Made by a program: the position numbers and the translations under genes. A stretch of DNA of 64,000 bases from JACVRN01 sp036403815. GTDB lineage: Bacteria > Acidobacteriota > Blastocatellia > Pyrinomonadales > Pyrinomonadaceae. Within the stretch, counting starts at the first letter, position 1. Every line of letters begins with the position of its first letter. The notes below the pieces were generated by a model that saw nothing but the letters and a program-made list of their open reading frames with translations, was not told the origin of the DNA and searched no databases. The stretch covers positions 276,527 to 340,526 of the forward strand of contig DASWQH010000031.1 of the NCBI GenBank assembly GCA_036403815.1, read 5' to 3'. This document shows positions 10,742 to 19,200 of this stretch, in pieces.

Positions 10742-10815
10742 TGACGGGTGAACGGTGATAGGTGACAAGACAACAGCTTATCTTCACCTGTTACCTATCA
10801 CTTGTCGCCTGTTAC
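10742..10815. repeat. heptad-phased inverted repeat between phoH and ybeY
   Basis: The left arm reads GGGTGAACGGTGATAGGTGA, heptads of the form xGGTGAx; the right arm is TCACCTGTTACCTATCACTT and onward. The element starts a few bases after the phoH stop and ends two bases before the ybeY ATG, so it fills the gap. The same heptad type (TGACAAG) recurs at 51432. Confidence 0.85.
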
Positions 10816-10816
10816 T

Positions 10817-11242
10817 ATGATTGAAGTTGTTAACCGCCAGCGCAAGGTAGCAATGGATAGCGAACGGTGGCGTGCGTTTGTGGCGAAGGCTCTGGAGGTG
10901 GTGCCTGCTGATGGGGCGGGGGTGACGGTCGCTTTTGTGTCGGATAGGGTGATGCGGGAGCTTAACCGGATGTGGCGGCATATGCGGGGGACGACGGATG
11001 TGTTGTCGTTTCCGGCGGGGCAGGATGAGTTTGAGATGGCGGAGGGGGCGACGCTGGGGGATGTGGTGATTTCGGTGGAGCAGGCTGCAAGACAGGCGTT
11101 GGAGCATGGGCTGGAGTTTGAGGAGGAGGTTTCGCAGCTTATTTTGCACGGGTTGTTGCACCTGTGCGGGTACGATCATGAGACGGATGAGGGGGAGATG
11201 AACCGGCTGGAGATGCGACTTCGCCGCCGACTTGGAATATAA
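10817..11242 (+). CDS. ybeY: endoribonuclease / rRNA maturation factor YbeY
   Basis: YbeY is a single-metal RNase needed for 16S rRNA 3'-end maturation and ribosome quality control. The metal motif HGLLHLCGYDH lies near residue 115 and matches the family signature. TDVLSFPAGQDE is also conserved. The frame extends to a TTG at 10802 within the repeat, but the ATG at 10817 gives the usual N-terminus MIEVVNRQ. It is flanked by phoH and a CorC gene, a very common neighbourhood. G-rich codon use in 10900-11200 is slightly unlike the neighbours. Confidence 0.96.
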   Translation: MIEVVNRQRKVAMDSERWRAFVAKALEVVPADGAGVTVAFVSDRVMRELNRMWRHMRGTTDVLSFPAGQDEFEMAEGATLGDVVISVEQAARQALEHGLEFEEEVSQLILHGLLHLCGYDHETDEGEMNRLEMRLRRRLGI

Positions 11243-11324
11243 TTCGTGAATCGTCAATCGTCATTAGTTAATAGAAACTGCTATTCTCTATTTACTATTT
11301 ACGGTTGACGATTTACGATTTACC
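11243..11324. repeat. heptad-phased inverted repeat between ybeY and corC
   Basis: The left arm is TCGTGAATCGTCAATCGTCA, in register as TCGTGAA-TCGTCAA-TCGTCAT. The right arm is CGGTTGACGATTTACGATTT, again in sevens. It begins directly after the ybeY stop and ends 8 nt before the next ATG. Confidence 0.85.
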
Positions 11325-11332
11325 TACACTGT

Positions 11333-12628
11333 ATGGAGATTGCTATAGGAATCACGGCGCTGCTGCTTCTGGTGATGACGTTTCTCGCCACGATGGACAT
11401 GGCGTTCGCGCAGTTGAGCGACGTAGGATTGCGGCGGCTCATCTCGGATGCGGAAGAGGAACAGCCGTTGGCGCGTGCCACGGCCTTTCTCAAAGAGATT
11501 CTGGAGAACCGTCCGCGCTTTCGCTTTACCCTGTCGTCGATGATTCAAATCCTGCTCGTCGCCGTCACGGTTCTAATCACTTCCATTTCTCTGTTTCTAT
11601 TTCCGGGGACGCGTTTCCTGCTGATTGCCTTCATAGCCTCTCTGGTGCTGGCCGGAATTTTTAGACAGTTCATCCCACGTCTCATCGCCGCGCGCAATCC
11701 TGAAGCGACGCTGCTCTGGCTGCTGCCTTTTGTGCGCCCCTTCTATCATCTCTTAGTCTTCATAGCAGACCCGCTTCATCAGGTCATTAGCCGCAAGCGC
11801 CGAGAGCGCGCCGTCATCGAAGCCAACACAGACGAGGACGAAGAGGACAACGGCGACGACATACAGGCACTCATCGACGTGGGCGAAGAGGAAGGGATTC
11901 TGGAAGAAGACGAGGGCGAGCTGATTCACTCGATCATTGAGTTTGGCGACACGCGCGTCAACGAAGTGATGACGCCGCGCACGGAGATAGTAGCTCTGCC
12001 CGTGACGGCCACTGTGCGCGAGGCGCGCGACATTATCAACGAGTCTAAATATTCGCGCCTGCCCGTTTACCGCGAGCAGATTGATAACGTGGAGGGGCTT
12101 ATCTACGTGCGCGACATTCTTCAGTGCTGGCCTGAAGGAAGGGAAGACGAAAACATAGCCACGCTTGTGCGCCCGGTCTATTTCGTGCCGGAGACAAAGC
12201 CTGTCGCAGACCTTCTCAAAGAGATGCAGAAGGCTCACGTGCAGCTTTCGATGGTGATTGACGAGTACGGCGGCATCGCCGGTCTAGTCACAGTCGAAGA
12301 CATTTTGGAAGAGATAGTCGGCGAGATTGAGGATGAAGATACGGAGACGGAAGAGATTGTAGAGATAGTAGAGGCCGACGACGGCTATTACGACGTGGCA
12401 GGCTCGACCGAGATAGGCAAGATTGAGCGGCTTTTCGACATGGAAATAGAGGACGACGATTTCACGACCATCGCAGGGCTGGTCATCAGCGAATCCGGCT
12501 ACGTGCCGCGTCCCGGCGAGCGTCTTAACTTTCGCGGGCTGGACGTAGAAGTAATCGACGCAGATGACCGCCGCATCTCGAAACTACGTTTACGTCGCGC
12601 GCCGCAAAGCCAAGCGCAGGCGGAATAA
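11333..12628 (+). CDS. HlyC/CorC family transporter-associated protein (CNNM-CBS)
   Basis: A 431-residue membrane protein. The N-terminus has about three transmembrane helices in a DUF21/CNNM-like region. A pair of CBS domains (about 205-325) follows, with VNEVMTPRTEI and SMVIDEYGGIAGLVTVEDILEEIVGEI. The C-terminal CorC/HlyC domain ends with FRGLDVEVIDADDRRISKLR. The family is linked to magnesium or cobalt efflux and is often next to ybeY. An unusually acidic stretch (EANTDEDEEDNGDD) precedes the CBS pair. The transported ion is not provable from sequence. Confidence 0.9.
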   Translation: MEIAIGITALLLLVMTFLATMDMAFAQLSDVGLRRLISDAEEEQPLARATAFLKEILENRPRFRFTLSSMIQILLVAVTVLITSISLFLFPGTRFLLIAFIASLVLAGIFRQFIPRLIAARNPEATLLWLLPFVRPFYHLLVFIADPLHQVISRKRRERAVIEANTDEDEEDNGDDIQALIDVGEEEGILEEDEGELIHSIIEFGDTRVNEVMTPRTEIVALPVTATVREARDIINESKYSRLPVYREQIDNVEGLIYVRDILQCWPEGREDENIATLVRPVYFVPETKPVADLLKEMQKAHVQLSMVIDEYGGIAGLVTVEDILEEIVGEIEDEDTETEEIVEIVEADDGYYDVAGSTEIGKIERLFDMEIEDDDFTTIAGLVISESGYVPRPGERLNFRGLDVEVIDADDRRISKLRLRRAPQSQAQAE

Positions 12629-12637
12629 AGGCAATAA

Positions 12638-12883
12638 GTGAAAAGCATAGAACAGGTACAACTAAACACTCCCGGCTCGTGTGCGTCGTCTGTCTGCGAG
12701 GCGTGTGGCGAGCCGTTCACCTGCGGCGCGCAAGCTTCGGGTTGCTGGTGCGCTGAGGTGAAATTGACCGAAGCGTTGCGTGCAGAACTGCGTGAGCGAT
12801 ACAAGAGTTGCCTGTGTCGCGCCTGCCTTGAGCGGTTCAGCGCCGACGAAGAGTCTGGAGAGGCGGAAAAGATTTTTGGCTGA
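12638..12883 (+). CDS. cysteine-rich CWC family protein
   Basis: An 81-residue protein with the pattern CEACGEPFTCGA, GCWCAEV and CLCRACLERF, matching the small cysteine-rich CWC family of unknown function. Eleven cysteines suggest metal binding. It starts with GTG nine bases after the preceding gene and is probably in the phoH-ybeY-corC operon. Confidence 0.8.
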   Translation: MKSIEQVQLNTPGSCASSVCEACGEPFTCGAQASGCWCAEVKLTEALRAELRERYKSCLCRACLERFSADEESGEAEKIFG

Positions 12884-12989
12884 GAACTTGAAAAAGCCCT
12901 CGCCTAACGAGAAAATAATTCGGCTTTAAGGTATTATTCCCCTGTCGCCACAAAAGAAATTCTATTCCAGATACGACCGGAGATGACGC

Positions 12990-15527
12990 TTGGCACGGCA
13001 CAAGGACGCACTTTTTCACCCGGCCTTTCTAGACCCTCGCTTTCACGCCGCCCTCAACCCTTACGACGAGACTCCCCCGCCCGTCGTAAAACCTGTCGAC
13101 GCTCCGCGACGCGAGACGCGCAGCCGCGACTTCGACATCAAGCACATACGAATAGCCCTGCGCATTGACCCTTCCGAAAGATTCATAGAGGGCGAAGCCA
13201 CAATCACGCTCGCTCCCTTTCGAGATGGTCTCAAAGAGCTTGCTTTCGATGCCTTCGAGTTGAACGTGCAGGAGGTCAGAGCGGGCACGCGTCGCCTTGA
13301 ATTTGAAAGCTTCAAGGACAGGCTCGTAGTCCATCTCAAAGAAGCCCCGCCGCGTGATAAAAATCTGACTCTGCGTGTTGTCTATAACGCGCGCCCGCGT
13401 CGTGGGCTGCATTTCATAAGCCCGGACGACGCGTACCCGCAGAAGCCCTTGCAGGTTTGGTCGCAGGGCGAATCCGAAGACAACTCCGCGTGGTTTCCAT
13501 GTACGGATGCGCCCCTTGAGCGGCAGACGACAGAGACCATCATCACCGTTCCTGAACGCTTCACGGTTCTTTCAAACGGAAGGCTCCTTTCGGAAAAGCA
13601 TGATAACAGGCTAGCGACGCGCACGTTCCACTGGCGGCAGGACGAGCCGCATCCGGCTTATCTGGTCTCTATAGCCATCGGTGATTTCAGCATCATCGAA
13701 GCGAAGTGCGGCCAAATCCCCACGCCTTACTACACTTATCCGGGGACGGAAAAAGAGGCGCGCATGTTGATGGGCAAGACGCCCGCCATGATACGCCTCT
13801 TCACAAAGCTCTTCGGCTATGAATACCCGTACCCTAAATACTCGCAGGTAATGGTTGACGAATTCATCTTCGGCGCGATGGAGAATACTTCCGCCACGAC
13901 TCATTCGGATCGCTTCCTGCACGATGCCAGAACAGAGCTTGATTTCGATTGCCATGATGTAGTCGCGCACGAGCTGGCGCACCAGTGGTGGGGCGACCTG
14001 CTGACGCCTAAGTCCTGGACGCACGTGTGGCTCAAGGAGAGCTTCGCTACCTATTCTGAGATTCTCTGGTCGGAGCAGGCCGAAGGTGTAGACGAAGCCG
14101 GATTCTCTCTGCTGCGCGAGCAGAACGTTTACATGAGCGAGGATCGAGACCGCTATCGCCGCCCCATCGTTAACGACCGTTGGGAATTTCCGGTGGAAGT
14201 CTATGATCGTCATGCTTATCAAAAGGGCGCGATTGTGCTGGGGATGCTCAGGTATGTGCTGGGCGACGACGACTTCTTTCGCACGCTGAAGTATTACGCA
14301 CACAAGCATGAGTGGCAGAGCGTAGAGACGACCGATTTCAAGGTCGCCATAGAAGAGGTGACGGGGCGCAGTATTGACTGGTTCTTTGAAGAGTGGCTTT
14401 ACGGTCGCGGCTATCCTGAATTTGAAGTGTCGCACCACTTTGATGCTCAAGCGGGCGCGCTCCGCGTTACGGTCAGGCAGGTACAGGATACAGGTGACGG
14501 CACGCCCATTTTCCGTATGCCGGTCGAGATTGAAGTGGTGTCAAAGCGCGTAGCGCGTCGCTTTAGTGTCGAGATTAAAAAGGCCGAGCATGAATTTTAT
14601 TTCTCTCTGGACGAGCGCCCTCTGGCAGTACACTTTGACCCGGAAGACCGCGTGCTGAAGACGCTACAGCACTTGAAATCAAGGCAGGAGCTTCTTTATC
14701 AACTACGAAGCTCGAAGAGCTTTACGGCGCGTATGCGTGCGGCGCGCTCCCTCGGAGAGTTCAAGAATGACGAGACGGTAGCAGTCCTGCGGCGTACGCT
14801 CATGCAGGACGAGTTCGGGCCTGTGAGGATGGCTGCCGCCGTGGCGCTTGCCGCAATCGGGACGGACGAAGCGCGCGATGCGCTCCTGTTAAGTTTGAAG
14901 AAGAACGAAGAGGCGCGCGTGCGGCGTGCGACCGCGTGGTCGCTTGGACGCTTTCATAAAGACCGGAAGGTTATCAGTGCGCTTGTGCGTGCGATGCACG
15001 AGGACGAGAGCTATTTCGTAGCGGCCTTCAGCATGCGTGCGCTCGCCCATGCGGCGGGTGAGGATGCTTATGAAAAATTGATAGGCATGCTGGGGCGCGA
15101 TTCTTATCAGGATGTGTTGCGCGCAACCATCTTCGATGCGCTGACGATTGCAAAGGACAGGCGCGGCGTTTCATTAGCCCTTGACCACACGGCTTACGGC
15201 ATCCCGCAGCCCGTTCGCATCTCTGCCACCATCAGCCTGGGCACGCTGGGCAAAGAGTTCAAGGATGAGCGCGAAACGATTTATCAAAAGCTGTTGGAGC
15301 TTTTAGAGGACAAGACGTTTCGCGTTCGCCTCGCAGCCGTAAAGGCTCTGGCCGTGCTGGGCGATGTGCGTGCCATAGGCCCGCTTAACGATGCAATGGA
15401 GCGCGAGGCTATAGATGCTCTACAGAGCGCGGCGCTCGCAAGCCGCCGCACGCTTGAGGAAAAGGTGGAAGAGGGGAAACAGGATGGCAAAAAAGAGAAG
15501 CCGGTTTCTACAGGGACGGCGCATTGA
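12990..15527 (+). CDS. M1 family aminopeptidase with C-terminal HEAT repeats
   Basis: A zinc aminopeptidase of 845 residues. FGAMENTSATT (near 295) is the substrate-binding GAMEN motif. HELAHQWWGD (HExxH at about 327) with a downstream KESFATYSE supplies the zinc ligands and general base. Beyond residue 560 the fold changes to about six helical HEAT-type repeats with internal phrases such as AAAVALAAIGTDEARDALL and RLAAVKALAVLGDVRAIGPL. No signal peptide is visible. The start is TTG with CGGAG upstream. The last 44 bases overlap the next gene, which suggests coupling. Confidence 0.93.
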   Translation: MARHKDALFHPAFLDPRFHAALNPYDETPPPVVKPVDAPRRETRSRDFDIKHIRIALRIDPSERFIEGEATITLAPFRDGLKELAFDAFELNVQEVRAGTRRLEFESFKDRLVVHLKEAPPRDKNLTLRVVYNARPRRGLHFISPDDAYPQKPLQVWSQGESEDNSAWFPCTDAPLERQTTETIITVPERFTVLSNGRLLSEKHDNRLATRTFHWRQDEPHPAYLVSIAIGDFSIIEAKCGQIPTPYYTYPGTEKEARMLMGKTPAMIRLFTKLFGYEYPYPKYSQVMVDEFIFGAMENTSATTHSDRFLHDARTELDFDCHDVVAHELAHQWWGDLLTPKSWTHVWLKESFATYSEILWSEQAEGVDEAGFSLLREQNVYMSEDRDRYRRPIVNDRWEFPVEVYDRHAYQKGAIVLGMLRYVLGDDDFFRTLKYYAHKHEWQSVETTDFKVAIEEVTGRSIDWFFEEWLYGRGYPEFEVSHHFDAQAGALRVTVRQVQDTGDGTPIFRMPVEIEVVSKRVARRFSVEIKKAEHEFYFSLDERPLAVHFDPEDRVLKTLQHLKSRQELLYQLRSSKSFTARMRAARSLGEFKNDETVAVLRRTLMQDEFGPVRMAAAVALAAIGTDEARDALLLSLKKNEEARVRRATAWSLGRFHKDRKVISALVRAMHEDESYFVAAFSMRALAHAAGEDAYEKLIGMLGRDSYQDVLRATIFDALTIAKDRRGVSLALDHTAYGIPQPVRISATISLGTLGKEFKDERETIYQKLLELLEDKTFRVRLAAVKALAVLGDVRAIGPLNDAMEREAIDALQSAALASRRTLEEKVEEGKQDGKKEKPVSTGTAH

Positions 15528-16620
15528 CCCGAAGCCGATTACGGGCGACACGAAGGTTGCAGACTTAGTTGACGATGCCTTCATGGCTTACAACGCGGCG
15601 CGGCTCAGGGAAGCGTGCAAGCTCTTTACGGAGAAGATGCTTGAGCCGGATGTGACCGTGGGGCTTTCCCTCACGGGCGCTCTGACTCCTGCCGGACTCG
15701 GCATCTCGGCTCTCATCCCGCTTATTCAGGCGGGCTTCGTTGACTGGATTATCTCTACGGGCGCGAATCTTTATCATGATACACACTTCGGCATAGGGCT
15801 TTCACTGCATCAGGGACACGCCGGAGTCTCCGACGTGGTGCTCAGAGAGGAAGAGGTCGTGCGTATCTACGACATCTTCTTCGACTACTCGGTGCTGCTC
15901 GATACAGACGCTTTCTTCCGCCGCATCATAGAGGGCGAAGAGTTTCAAAAGACTATGTCCTCGGCGGAGTTTCATTACCTGTGCGGGAAATATGTGCGCG
16001 AGCGCGAGCGCAAGCTGGGTGTCGAGAATAAATCTCTGCTGGCCGCCGCCTACGAATATGGCGTGCCGATTTACACCTCCAGCCCCGGAGATTCTTCCAT
16101 AGGCATGAACGTCGCTGCTAAAGCTCTTCAGGGAAACAAGCTTGCTTTTGACCCTTCGCTCGACGTAAACGAAACGGCGGCGATTGTGCTGGCGGGAAAG
16201 CGCGGCGCGATTCACGGTAAAGGAGATCGTGGACGAAAGCACGGCGGGCGTTCGGCGGTCTTCATACTCGGCGGCGGAAGCCCCAAGAACTTCATGCTCC
16301 AAACAGAGCCGCAGATTCAGGAAGTCTTAGGAATTGACGAGCGCGGGCATGACTACTTTTTACAAATTACGGATGCTCGCCCGGACACAGGCGGGTTGAG
16401 TGGGGCAACTCCGGGGGAGGCAGTCTCGTGGGGAAAGGTTGACCCGGAGCGTTTGCCGGATGCGGTCGTCTGTTATATTGATTCGACGGTGGCGCTGCCA
16501 ATTATAACGGCGTATGCTCTCTCCAGACACGAGGTGCGCGAGCCGAAGCGTCTCTATGACCGTCGCGGCGAGTTCATGGAGCTGTTGCTGTCAGAATACT
16601 CAAAATCGAAGAGAAGATAG
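15484..16620 (+). CDS. deoxyhypusine synthase-like protein (possible homospermidine synthase)
   Basis: A 378-residue member of the deoxyhypusine synthase superfamily. The active-site lysine is retained in AVSWGK (Lys318). NAD- and spermidine-binding segments are visible as SLTGALTPAGLG, STGANLYHDTH, GGGSPKNFMLQ and DARPDTGGLSGATPGEAVSWGK. Bacteria lack eIF5A, and known bacterial homologues transfer the aminobutyl group of spermidine to other amines, for example making homospermidine, so a polyamine role is likely. The start is the ATG at 15484, with a GAGGGG-type site, inside the end of the aminopeptidase gene. Confidence 0.88.
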   Translation: MAKKRSRFLQGRRIDPKPITGDTKVADLVDDAFMAYNAARLREACKLFTEKMLEPDVTVGLSLTGALTPAGLGISALIPLIQAGFVDWIISTGANLYHDTHFGIGLSLHQGHAGVSDVVLREEEVVRIYDIFFDYSVLLDTDAFFRRIIEGEEFQKTMSSAEFHYLCGKYVRERERKLGVENKSLLAAAYEYGVPIYTSSPGDSSIGMNVAAKALQGNKLAFDPSLDVNETAAIVLAGKRGAIHGKGDRGRKHGGRSAVFILGGGSPKNFMLQTEPQIQEVLGIDERGHDYFLQITDARPDTGGLSGATPGEAVSWGKVDPERLPDAVVCYIDSTVALPIITAYALSRHEVREPKRLYDRRGEFMELLLSEYSKSKRR

Positions 16621-16634
16621 GACAAAAAGCTTCT

Positions 16635-17171
16635 ATGCGTATCTTTACAAAATTAATCTGCGGCGCGTTGCTTCTGTCCTTCATGCTGGCGCTTTCTGCT
16701 GCGCACGCTCGCACCAGTCAGGAGGGAATTCCCGCCTACATAAGCGCGCAGCACAAAGCGGTGCTTGAAAAGTGGCTCAAGCAAAAGCCCGACTTGAGAG
16801 TCGCTACCGCCGAAGACCTGGACGCAGACCTCTTGAAGACGGTGACAGATATGTTTCCCGACCGGGTCGCTTCGCCATTCTATGTGGTTGGAGACTTTAA
16901 TAATGACGGCCAGAAGGACTTTGCCATCGGCCTTGTAGTCAAGAATAAACCCAAAGACCTGGCGCTCGCCGTCTTCAACGGGCCACTTGGAAAGACGAGC
17001 GCGCCAGCCTATTACAATGAGAACAGATTTGATCGAGGCGACCTTCTTTTCGTTAGCTTTGATGATCGAAACAGGGAAGTCTTGCAGATAGGCATAGGCA
17101 GTGATTCAAGAACCGTGTTCTTGAAACCCAAAGGCAAGGGGTATTACATCTGGGCGGGAGCGACGCAGTAG
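16635..17171 (+). CDS. exported protein with FG-GAP-like segment
   Basis: A 178-residue protein with a clear signal peptide (MRIFTKLICGALLLSFMLAL, cleavage near AHA-RT). The body has one EF-hand-like or FG-GAP-like motif, VVGDFNNDGQKDFAIGLVV, where Asp/Asn residues could bind calcium. No enzyme signature is visible. It follows the deoxyhypusine-synthase-like gene by 14 nt and precedes the YkgJ gene by 23 nt, so it is probably in the same transcript. Function unknown. Confidence 0.75.
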   Translation: MRIFTKLICGALLLSFMLALSAAHARTSQEGIPAYISAQHKAVLEKWLKQKPDLRVATAEDLDADLLKTVTDMFPDRVASPFYVVGDFNNDGQKDFAIGLVVKNKPKDLALAVFNGPLGKTSAPAYYNENRFDRGDLLFVSFDDRNREVLQIGIGSDSRTVFLKPKGKGYYIWAGATQ

Positions 17172-17194
17172 GGCAGGCGAGCCAAGGGGATGTC

Positions 17195-17668
17195 ATGAAG
17201 AAAAAGATAACTGACGACCAGCCGCGAGTTTATTTCGATTGTAATAAGTGCCCGGCCTACTGTTGCTCCATCTACGAGCGAGTGCAGGTCACCAAGCGCG
17301 ACGTTAACCGGCTCGCAAAGTATTTCAAAGTATCGGTCGAGACGGCCATCAAGCGTTACACGAAGATGCGCGGGTCGGAGCGCATACTGCGCCGCAGGAA
17401 GGACACTATATTTCCGGAGACCTGCATGTTCCTGAATCAGGAGACGCGCGGCTGCACTATCTATCACGCACGCCCTGAAGTCTGCCGCGAGTATCCAGAC
17501 CGCAAGCGCTGCGCCTATTATGATCTTCTACAGTTCGAGCGGCGGCAACAGGACGACCCCGAGGCTCTGCCCCTTGTACAAATCACCTTCCGTGAAGTAA
17601 AAAAAGAGAAGGTTCCCGCGCGCAACGGCAGCGAAGCTGTCTGGGAGTGGGAGCAGGAAGAACAATAA
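17195..17668 (+). CDS. YkgJ family cysteine-cluster protein
   Basis: A 157-residue soluble protein with the YkgJ-type cluster FDCNKCPAYCC near residue 22. Later cysteines in ETCMFL, GCTIYHARPEVCREYP and CAYYDLL complete the pattern, which suggests bound zinc or iron-sulfur. The family function is not settled. The C-terminal 40 residues are Glu/Gln/Pro-rich and variable. Confidence 0.88.
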   Translation: MKKKITDDQPRVYFDCNKCPAYCCSIYERVQVTKRDVNRLAKYFKVSVETAIKRYTKMRGSERILRRRKDTIFPETCMFLNQETRGCTIYHARPEVCREYPDRKRCAYYDLLQFERRQQDDPEALPLVQITFREVKKEKVPARNGSEAVWEWEQEEQ

Positions 17669-17671
17669 AAG

Positions 17672-17762
17672 CGGGTGACAGATGTCGGGTGTCGGGTGCC
17701 GGTAAAGAAATGGTCAACTGGATTCTCTTTTACCGGCACCCGACCCCCGACCCCCGACACCT
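17672..17762. repeat. heptad-phased inverted repeat (GTCGGGT type)
   Basis: The left arm GATGTCGGGTGTCGGGTGCC pairs with ACCCGACCCCCGACCCCCGA on the right; both run in seven-base steps. It starts four bases after the YkgJ stop and ends 17 nt before the next ATG. The same heptads recur at 33303 and 52405. Confidence 0.88.
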
Positions 17763-17778
17763 TTTGTGAGGTAAAAAG

Positions 17779-18006
17779 ATGCAAGATTTTCTTTCTAGAA
17801 TGATAGGGCGCAAGGTTGACATCTTCTGCGTGGGCGCAGCTTCTTTGCGGGGCGAAGTGGTCAAAGTGGAGGCGGGTGTGCTTCATCTAAGGGATGAAGA
17901 TCACGGCATGGGTTATGTGGCGATAGACAAGATAACCGTCGTCTGGGAAGCGCGCGAAGATGACGCACATCGCGCGGGCTTTGTCCCCCCGCTCAATAAT
18001 CGCTGA
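17779..18006 (+). CDS. small beta-rich protein, LSm/SH3-like pattern
   Basis: A 75-residue protein beginning MQDFLSRMIGRKVDIFC. The alternation (IGRKVDIFC, LRGEVVKVEAGVLHLRDE, YVAIDKITVVW) resembles the small five-strand barrel of Sm/Hfq-like proteins, but no diagnostic Hfq motif is present, so the fold assignment is inference. A GTGAGG ribosome binding site precedes the ATG at a good distance. It follows the YkgJ gene across a heptad hairpin. Confidence 0.65.
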   Translation: MQDFLSRMIGRKVDIFCVGAASLRGEVVKVEAGVLHLRDEDHGMGYVAIDKITVVWEAREDDAHRAGFVPPLNNR

Positions 18007-18015
18007 AAAGTCTCC

Positions 18016-18219
18016 AAGCCCCTGAAAGGGCGAAAGAGTTTAGCCCATGACGTAAGGCATGAGAATAATTCACCCATAGGAAAATGGAAGCCCCGGTAGG
18101 GGCGAAAGAATCTGCGTTGAGACTCTTTCGCCCCTACCGGGGGTTTTAACTTTGAAACGGTGACTTGATTCCCACGGCTTACGCCGTGGGCTACATTCTA
18201 TCGCCCCTTTCAGGGGCTT
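18016..18219. repeat. composite three-hairpin palindrome, family A copy 1
   Basis: About 200 bp built as a nested palindrome. The outer modules are GCCCCTGAAAGGG and GCCCCTTTCAGGGGC. The middle modules carry CCCACGGCTTACGCCGTGGG on the right and a decayed version on the left. The inner modules are GCCCCGGTAGGGGCGAAAGA and its complement. It fills the gap between convergent genes. A better preserved copy is at 36986. Confidence 0.85.
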
Positions 18220-18264
18220 ACGGATGCAGACTCACATCCTGCTTATATCGCGCCGCACGTTTCC

Positions 18265-18867
18265 TTAGTTTGCTTTCGCCTGTAGCTGCGCGGGTAGCGG
18301 GACGCGGCGGAAGCCGTCAACGCGGCTTAACCAGTAATTGCTAAATGGCGAATAGATGACGCCATAGCTGCGCGAAGAATGGTAAAAGCCTTTGCCGTCC
18401 ACGACGATGCCTACGTGCGACAGGCCGTTGAAGAAGACGAGCGTGCCGAACTGAGTCTGCTCCTCACGGGTCGCAGGCGTAAAGCGTGACCAGAGATAGC
18501 GTGCGCTGCCGCGATCAAAGCGAATGCCCGCCGATTGAAACACACTCCACACGAAGCCTGAGCAATCGAAGCTGTTAGGCCCCGACGAGCCGTAAATGTA
18601 AGGCGAGCCTAAGCGTGTGTCAATCGCAGCCATCAGAAGCTGATTGATAGCAGGCGCGGGCGCTTTAGCTAAAGACGACGAGCTTGCAGCCGGAACATTG
18701 GCTGTAGAGATAATGATCGGGTCTGTTTCAAGTCTTGGGCCGTTGACAGTTGTTGCTGTGACGGATGTTTGACGAGTGCTTGTTTGAGCAGTAGTAACAG
18801 TGACTGTTGATAGCAGAGCACACAGGCAGACTGCCATCGCGCAGAGGTAGATTCTTATAAAAGCCAT
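18265..18867 (-). CDS. exported NlpC/P60 family peptidase
   Basis: A 200-residue protein with a signal peptide (about residues 1-27), a Ser/Thr/Pro-rich linker to about residue 75, and an NlpC/P60 domain. The catalytic cysteine is in NSFDCSGFVWSVFQSAG and the histidine in LSHVGIVVDG; FYHSSRSYG follows. These enzymes usually cut D-gamma-glutamyl-meso-diaminopimelate bonds in peptidoglycan. The gene is alone on the minus strand. An AAGGAG lies 18 nt before the ATG, rather far. Confidence 0.9.
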   Translation of the reverse strand: MAFIRIYLCAMAVCLCALLSTVTVTTAQTSTRQTSVTATTVNGPRLETDPIIISTANVPAASSSSLAKAPAPAINQLLMAAIDTRLGSPYIYGSSGPNSFDCSGFVWSVFQSAGIRFDRGSARYLWSRFTPATREEQTQFGTLVFFNGLSHVGIVVDGKGFYHSSRSYGVIYSPFSNYWLSRVDGFRRVPLPAQLQAKAN

Positions 18868-18998
18868 AAATCGAGGGAACTCGAACTCCTTAAAATTTTT
18901 TGTGTTGCTTATGCTGCCTGTAGGGGCAGAAATACTGCTTGGCAGCGAGGGGATAGTACAGGGCTAAGCGGGTGATTACAAGAGGCAATGTGACTGCG

Positions 18999-19026
18999 TT
19001 GTGATAGTTCACCGAGAGGGTATCAT
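18999..19026 (+). promoter_or_regulatory. candidate promoter for the 19201 gene
   Basis: TTGTGA (18999-19004), a 16-nt spacer and TATCAT (19021-19026) resemble a sigma-70 promoter. It would give a leader of about 170 nt. The 334-bp gap 18868-19200 holds nothing else that I can support; the short open frame from 19001 looks non-coding. Confidence 0.3.
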
Positions 19027-19200
19027 AACAGAACAAAAGAGGCTGAGTGGCTATGAGATGTTAGGCATCATAGTGAAGCCTGAGCGTACATACGTCTCGT
19101 CACAACACACCCTCGGTCATTCTGAAGCTATGATTTCCCTTCAGCCTGGAAAATTTTACGCGTGCCGTGTTAGCATTCGCCGCGAAAGGAAGCCCAAGAT

